Shown piece by piece: positions 59,076-64,000 of a stretch of DNA of 64,000 bases. The stretch is from Streptococcus suis (lineage in GTDB: Bacteria > Bacillota > Bacilli > Lactobacillales > Streptococcaceae). Made by a program: the position numbers and the translations under genes. Location: positions 1-64,000 of the forward strand of contig NZ_JAMWEM010000002.1 in NCBI RefSeq assembly GCF_024509525.1, in the 5' to 3' direction. How positions within the stretch are numbered: the stretch's first letter is position 1; each line of letters opens with the position of its first letter. The notes beneath the pieces are model-generated. The model ran no database searches, was not told where the DNA came from, and saw nothing but the letters and a program-made list of their open reading frames with translations.

Positions 59076-60017
59076 CTATAAGCTAGCTGAAAATGCTGAA
59101 TCTTCTAAGATACTCCAGTCGTACGGTGTTTCTTGATAGACAGCGTAATTAATCCAGTTGGTAAAAAACTGGGCAGCAGGTAAGTTCCAAGATAATCTAG
59201 GACGACTTGTCGGGTCATCATTTGTAAAATAATGTTCAGGAACATGCGGATTTTTTCCGGCTACACAATCTCGTTCGTATTCTTTTGCCAAGGTATCGCG
59301 ATCATATTCCAAATGCCCAAAGCTATAAACCTCACGCAAGTCTTTACTGGCTAAAATTGACAAACCAACATCCTTCCCCGCAGCTAAGATATCCAGATGT
59401 TCCAAATGTGTAATCGTCTCTTTTTTTACTTCCGTATACCGCGAATGAGGTGCTAAAAAACTATCATCAAATCCCCGCATTAATGGAGAATCTGGTTTGA
59501 CTAAATCTTGCCCGTACACACCAGATAGCTTACGAGAAAGTCTTTCCTTAGGAATACCATAGCGGGCATATAGGCCTGCTTGGGCTCCCCAACAGATGTG
59601 CAGAGTCGAACAAATATGGTTCTTAGACCATTCTAATACTTCAACCAACTCCTGCCAGTAATCTACTTCCTCAAACGGTAAATTTTCAACAGGGGCACCA
59701 GTCACAATCAAACCATCGAAGTAAACATGTTTAATTTCTTCAAAAGTCTTATAAAATTGATCCAGATGCTCTGCATGGGTGTTTTTAGAAGCATGACTAG
59801 CCATGTGAAGGAACTCCACCTCTAACTGCAAAGGAGTATTAGCCAGTAAACGGAGTAATTGGGTTTCTGTTACAATCTTCTGCGGCATGAGGTTGAGTAT
59901 GAGAATTCGAATAGGGCGAATGTCTTGATGACTCGCCCGAATATGGTCCATAACGAATATGTTTTCCGTCTTTAGCATCTCAACAGCCGGCAATGATTTA
60001 TCTATCTTAATTGGCAT
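59076..60017 (-). CDS. Homoserine O-acyltransferase (MetA)
   Basis: 313 residues. Catalytic Cys in [32 protein letters not shown], and the His/Glu pair in [14 protein letters not shown]. In most Firmicute MetA proteins the acyl donor is acetyl-CoA rather than succinyl-CoA. First committed step of methionine synthesis. Confidence 0.94.
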   Translation of the reverse strand: MPIKIDKSLPAVEMLKTENIFVMDHIRASHQDIRPIRILILNLMPQKIVTETQLLRLLANTPLQLEVEFLHMASHASKNTHAEHLDQFYKTFEEIKHVYFDGLIVTGAPVENLPFEEVDYWQELVEVLEWSKNHICSTLHICWGAQAGLYARYGIPKERLSRKLSGVYGQDLVKPDSPLMRGFDDSFLAPHSRYTEVKKETITHLEHLDILAAGKDVGLSILASKDLREVYSFGHLEYDRDTLAKEYERDCVAGKNPHVPEHYFTNDDPTSRPRLSWNLPAAQFFTNWINYAVYQETPYDWSILEDSAFSASL

Positions 60018-60120
60018 AGAACTCCCTCCTCTTCACTCTATTATAAATAAGGAAACCATTCTTTTCAATTAGAAGAAAATTAGTGCCAGCTATAGCTTGA
60101 AGCTATGACAAAATTCTACA

Positions 60121-60633
60121 TTAATAATGCATCAAGACCTTGTAGTCGTAATCTCCGATTGCTTCACGGCCTTTGAGGTCGTCCAATTCAATCAAGAAAG
60201 CACAGCCAGCAACAACGCCACCGAGTTTTTCAATCATTTCAATGGTCGCCTTCACAGTACCACCAGTCGCCAAGAGGTCGTCCACAATCAGAACACGTTG
60301 ACCTGGTTTGATAGCATCTGCGTGCATGGTCAAGGTATCCACACCGTACTCTTTTTCGTAGTCCGCTGAGATCACTTCACGTGGCAATTTACCTGGCTTA
60401 CGAACTGGTGCAAAACCGATTCCCAATTCAAAGGCAACTGGACAGCCAACGATGAAACCACGCGCCTCTGGCCCAACAATCATATCGATTTGCTTATCTG
60501 TCGCATACTGAACGATTTCACGTATTGCATAGCTATAAGCATTTCCATCTGCCATCAAAGGGCTAATGTCACGGAATTCGATACCTTCTTTTGGATAGTC
60601 TGGAATGGTTGCAATGTAATCTTTTAAGTTCAT
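60121..60633 (-). CDS. Adenine phosphoribosyltransferase
   Basis: 170 residues. PRPP-binding [40 protein letters not shown]. Salvages adenine to AMP. Confidence 0.97.
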   Translation of the reverse strand: MNLKDYIATIPDYPKEGIEFRDISPLMADGNAYSYAIREIVQYATDKQIDMIVGPEARGFIVGCPVAFELGIGFAPVRKPGKLPREVISADYEKEYGVDTLTMHADAIKPGQRVLIVDDLLATGGTVKATIEMIEKLGGVVAGCAFLIELDDLKGREAIGDYDYKVLMHY

Positions 60634-60666
60634 GATTTGTTCCTTTATAAAAATTTCGTACTCTTC

Positions 60667-60675
60667 ATTATATCA
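60667..60675 (-). promoter_or_regulatory. Extended -10 promoter of apt
   Basis: Minus strand TGATATAAT (60675-60667), about 35 bases before the apt start. Confidence 0.6.
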
Positions 60676-60700
60676 TGAAATGACCCGTTTAGTAAAAAAA

Positions 60701-61777
60701 TCATCGATTCTTTCTACTTTTTAGTTCATTCTTTAATGACTTCCCTGCTTGTTTGACATAGTATTTCTTGCTTCTGCCCTCCCTAGCATAGATTCCTCTG
60801 GGATTGGCATAATGATAATACCAGAGCCGTGGTCAGAGGCGAAGAGGCTTACCTGCAAAATAAATTGCGGCCTGAAATCGTCCGTTTTTCCGAGCCAAAG
60901 CCTACTTACGAAAGGCCGGATCATAGAGGGAAACAGGATCTATATCTAAATCCCGATTCTCCTGATTATTGGCCCGAGCGTAATTGAAAGAGGCTCCGTT
61001 GGCTAGAGAAGGCAAACTGTCATCACCCTCGCCAATCAGGACAAAATCGCCTGTTTCCGACAGGATAAATTCCGAGTGGAAATCTACCAGGATTTTGCAA
61101 TGCGTCGGCTTATGTCGGACCTGGTGCTTGTTGACCACAAAGGCCTTGTTGTGTAACCTGACCGAATTAGTTCAATCAATCCGAGAAGGCCTTAACTGAG
61201 AAAGATAGGCCAGCAAGGCCTCGCGATCGCTCCGCCCCTCACCACCAAAACACTCTCGAATCCAGTAGGCTTGCTGAATAGAAAATAGATAACGTAGTGG
61301 GTGCACGAGCTGCCAAATTTCCAAATTAGCCTGCCCTTTCAAAACCTGTCTGACCAGATCCGAAAATTCCGACCAGAAAGAGTGTTCAGGAGAGAGGTCT
61401 GGCGAAAAACATCCTAAGTAATCTTGGCGTTCTTCCACAGTCCCAGACCAGTCAGCCGAAAAGCCAATCCGCTCAAGTACCAAGTCCAGCAAGGACCTTC
61501 TTGATATGGTCTTATTCTTCAGGGCATAGGCCCATAGTTGGCAGAAGGCAGAGCCTCCCACCAAGTAGGCTGATTCGTCCAAGATAATGACTGCGTCTGG
61601 TCTTTGCCCGCTGGCAGCAAAGAGCCCTTGCAAAATAGTCTCAGCAGACCAGCCCTGCCTTGTCAGTTTTTGAAAAATCAGCCTGTAATCAGCTTGCTCT
61701 TTCTCGGAAAAACTAGTCAGGTATTCTTCCAAACTTTCAACTGCATTCGTTGGCTGTTTCTGTAACCATATCATCAC
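60701..61777 (-). pseudogene. Broken hypothetical gene, three in-frame stops
   Basis: A single reading frame of 358 codons from MMIWLQKQPTN (61777) to TGA 60701, interrupted by TGA at 61172-61174, TAG at 60902-60904 and TGA at 60833-60835. There is no frameshift: 61777, 61138 and the tail are all in phase. The sequence on both sides reads as protein (SVRLHNKAFVVNKHQVRHKP; GASFNYARANNQENRDLDID; NPRGIYAREGRSKKYYVKQA). Each stop is one C-to-T change from CGA or CAG. Similarity to the streptococcal DUF3114 family is suspected. It follows recJ with an AAAAAGGAG RBS. Confidence 0.7.
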
Positions 61778-61800
61778 TGTCAGCTAGTTACTCCTTTTTG

Positions 61801-64000
61801 CTAAGGTTTGCGAAGCCAATCATAGATTTCCTGAACTGTCCCCAGAGCCATGAGTTCCTGTTCTATGACCAGTTTTTTCAGGTCTTGATAGATCTGACTA
61901 TCCGCAATTTCTCGTTTTTCAGCATCCGCATTGACCGTCATGACCCCGTCTGTAATGGTCACAAAGCCAAGTTCTTGGAAAATCTGAATCATTTTGACCA
62001 AGAGCGGCTGCTTGATTTTCAAGTAGTTGGCCAATTCTGCCAATTTGTAACGGACATCAAATTCCTTAAACTGATAAATGGTCTTATAGAGCTTGGCAAA
62101 TTGCTCCCGACTGCCATAACCGTCTAAGTAATAGGGAGTCGCCATTTCATTCTTGAAATAAATCGCTTGAAAATCATGGTCTTGGAAAACGGGTTTGAGG
62201 TCTGACAGATGTTCTGGTAACTCAGCTAAGACAAGCGAATCCGCACCTGCTAGATTGGACAAGTCAGTCATATCCAAAACGGGCACTCCTTCTGGCAGAT
62301 TGTGCTGTTTGCCACGGATATTGTAGAGCTGAATACCTTCTACACGGGCGTCAACCAGCATGAGTTGGAGGCTGGTATTGCCATTCCACCGGTTGACCGA
62401 TAAGGTCACAGCCAACTCTAATTTCTTAGCCTGAGAAAATTCCAAGGCTTGACTGCCTTGACCAAAGGCAACCAGATCAAAAGCAGCATCCCCTTTGACC
62501 AAACGAAGTTTGAGGTGGGCATTTCCCTGACCCATGGTCCGTGCGGACTCAACCTGCACATCTTTGACATAGAAAATCGGCTTTTTATTGTCCATACCGT
62601 AAGGGGCTAGCTTGTCAAAGGACTTGAGCGTCTCTAAAGTCAACTCCTCCAAATCCAGCTCCTCATCCAAGACCAAGTTGGACTTACCGGCATCCTCCAG
62701 CTTGTTGTCGCGAATATAGTCTGCCAAGGTAGTAGCCAAGTCTGGTAGCTTATCCACTTCCAAGGTCATGCCAGCCGCCCCCGCGTGACCACCAAAGGCG
62801 ATAAAGAGGTCCTGATGATCCTTGAGGGCATGGAAAATATCCACCGCCTCTACCGAACGGGCAGAGCCTTTAGCACGCCCGTCCTCAATGGACAAGACGA
62901 TAATGGGCTGCTGCAATTCTTCCAAGAGACGACCTGCCACAATTCCTAGAACACCAGGATTCCAACCTTCTTTGGCTAAAACCTGAACAGGCTGATGTGG
63001 ATCAATCATTTCCTTGGCCTGATTGTAGATGTCCTGCACAATTTCCTTGCGTTCGGTATTTTTGGCATCGATCATAAGGGCAATCTCATGAGCTTCTTCC
63101 TCGTCAAACCCCGTCAACAAATCAACCGCAGGATTGGGATCGTCCAAGCGGCCCAGGGCGTTCAAGCGTGGAGCCAGTTGGAAGCCAACGGTTTCTTCAT
63201 CGAGACTAGCTACATCAATTCCTGCAACCTGCATCAACTCCTGCAAGCCTGCACGCTCCGTTTGTTTGAGAAGAGAAAGCCCGTACTTGACCATGACCCG
63301 ATTTTCATCGGTCAAGCTAACCATGTCCGCAATGGTACCTATGGCCACTAAGTCCAGCAAGTCGGCATGGACGTTTTCAAGAAGGGCACAGGCCAATTTA
63401 AAAGCCACGCCACAGCCCGCCAAATGTTTGAAGGGATAATTTCCTTCTGGATGCTCTGGATGTACAATCGCATAGGCATCTGGCAGGGTTTCCTGAAGGG
63501 AATGGTGGTCTGTCACCACGACGTCGACTCCCATTTCCTTGGCATAGGCAATGGCCTCATGGCCCGCCACTCCATTATCCACGGTAACAATCAGCGAAAT
63601 CCCCTGTTGTTCAATAAAATACTTATAGACAGACTGATTGGGACCGTAGCCGTCTGTAAACCGATTGGGAAGATAGACCTGCACCTCCGCTCCTAGCTCC
63701 TCCATGGTTTCCTTGAGAATAGAAGCCGAAGTCATACCGTCCGCATCATAGTCCCCATAGATTAAAATCTGCTCGTAATCCTCGATAGCACGGCGAATCC
63801 GTTCCACCGCCTTGTCCATATCATGCAGAAGATAAGGGTCATGCAAATCCTCCAAACTCGGTTGCAGAAAACTAGTCAGGGCCTCCTTGGTCTGAATTCC
63901 CCGTTCGTAAAGAAGCTTGGCTGCCAGAGGATCCAATCCCTCTTTCTTGGCCAATTTCAAAAAATCTGTATCTGAAAAACTAGGCAAAATTTCCCAGTTA
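61801..64000 (-). CDS. Single-stranded-DNA exonuclease RecJ (5' end outside the window)
   Basis: The frame is open to the right edge; the last codons read NWEILPSFSDTDF, so the N-terminus is missing and the TTG at 63987 is not the start. DHH domain with IYGDYDADGMTSASI, VTDHHS and IGTIADMV; DHHA1 domain with FGGHAGAAGMTLE; a C-terminal streptococcal extension (about 560-730). 5'-3' exonuclease of RecF-pathway recombination and mismatch repair. Confidence 0.95.
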   Translation of the reverse strand, partial: NWEILPSFSDTDFLKLAKKEGLDPLAAKLLYERGIQTKEALTSFLQPSLEDLHDPYLLHDMDKAVERIRRAIEDYEQILIYGDYDADGMTSASILKETMEELGAEVQVYLPNRFTDGYGPNQSVYKYFIEQQGISLIVTVDNGVAGHEAIAYAKEMGVDVVVTDHHSLQETLPDAYAIVHPEHPEGNYPFKHLAGCGVAFKLACALLENVHADLLDLVAIGTIADMVSLTDENRVMVKYGLSLLKQTERAGLQELMQVAGIDVASLDEETVGFQLAPRLNALGRLDDPNPAVDLLTGFDEEEAHEIALMIDAKNTERKEIVQDIYNQAKEMIDPHQPVQVLAKEGWNPGVLGIVAGRLLEELQQPIIVLSIEDGRAKGSARSVEAVDIFHALKDHQDLFIAFGGHAGAAGMTLEVDKLPDLATTLADYIRDNKLEDAGKSNLVLDEELDLEELTLETLKSFDKLAPYGMDNKKPIFYVKDVQVESARTMGQGNAHLKLRLVKGDAAFDLVAFGQGSQALEFSQAKKLELAVTLSVNRWNGNTSLQLMLVDARVEGIQLYNIRGKQHNLPEGVPVLDMTDLSNLAGADSLVLAELPEHLSDLKPVFQDHDFQAIYFKNEMATPYYLDGYGSREQFAKLYKTIYQFKEFDVRYKLAELANYLKIKQPLLVKMIQIFQELGFVTITDGVMTVNADAEKREIADSQIYQDLKKLVIEQELMALGTVQEIYDWLRKP

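Noticed and set aside
60060..60120. Terminator for apt near the ATAGCTT/AAGCTAT hairpin
   Set aside because: The hairpin has no following T-run on the minus strand.
60733..61138. Two or three separate small genes on the minus strand
   Set aside because: The large frames 61172-61777 and 60902-61138 are exactly in phase and separated only by stop codons. The 60733-60924 frame is a shadow in another phase.
63985..64000. TTG at 63987 as the recJ start
   Set aside because: The frame continues upstream with residues expected in streptococcal RecJ (NWEIL) to the window edge, so the gene is partial.

Overview
The window reads as a low-GC Firmicute chromosome, most likely Streptococcus suis or a close relative. 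The reasons are gene content and order: an aro/tyr/phe block beside a psr-type LCP gene, infC-rpmI-rplT, cmk, ferredoxin/EbsA, and an rgpA-F rhamnose-polysaccharide locus with rmlABCD. Codon usage is AT-rich and the lipoproteins and RBSs look streptococcal. No tRNA, rRNA or CRISPR array was seen.

1-11.2 kb is accessory DNA lying against the 3' end of rlmD (rumA), a known integration site of streptococcal ICEs. It holds a Maff2 remnant, a truncated N6 DNA methylase with its HTH regulator, a LexA-like (S24) repressor with an 18-bp palindromic operator, a UmuC-type polymerase cassette, and a C-terminal scrap of a serine recombinase. A resistance island sits inside this: ant(9) spectinomycin adenylyltransferase, a GrpB-GNAT fusion, a methyltransferase fragment, a GC-rich IS4-family fragment, lnu(B) and lsa(E). 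A leader peptide and attenuator precede lsa(E). The element looks decayed or composite.

11.2-30.5 kb is housekeeping. It has rlmD, an LCP cell-wall enzyme, and the complete shikimate/phenylalanine/tyrosine route as two gene sets: pheA-aroK-aroA and aroD-aroC-tyrA on the minus strand, and two tandem DAHP synthases with aroE-aroB on the plus strand. Within it lies an ABC importer with three tandem binding lipoproteins, behind a 350-nt structured leader ending in an intrinsic terminator.

30.6-39.1 kb has an LtaS-type enzyme, an IS3-family element inserted in the loop of the rplT terminator, the infC-rpmI-rplT operon (AUA start, attenuated leader), cmk, a LysM protein, ferredoxin, EbsA and a secreted repeat protein.

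39.1-55.9 kb, all minus strand, is a rhamnose cell-wall polysaccharide locus: two GacH/LtaS-like sulfatase-fold transferases, rgpF, E, D, C, B, A, rmlD, a multi-span GT-C-like protein, rmlB, a nucleotidyltransferase-fold gene, rmlC and rmlA. RmlABCD make dTDP-rhamnose, RgpA/B/E/F assemble the chain, RgpCD export it, and the sulfatase-fold enzymes probably add glycerol-phosphate.

55.9-64 kb has a ZIP transporter, Nif3-like protein, trmK, dnaD, metA, apt, a pseudogene broken only by in-frame stop codons, and recJ running off the right edge.
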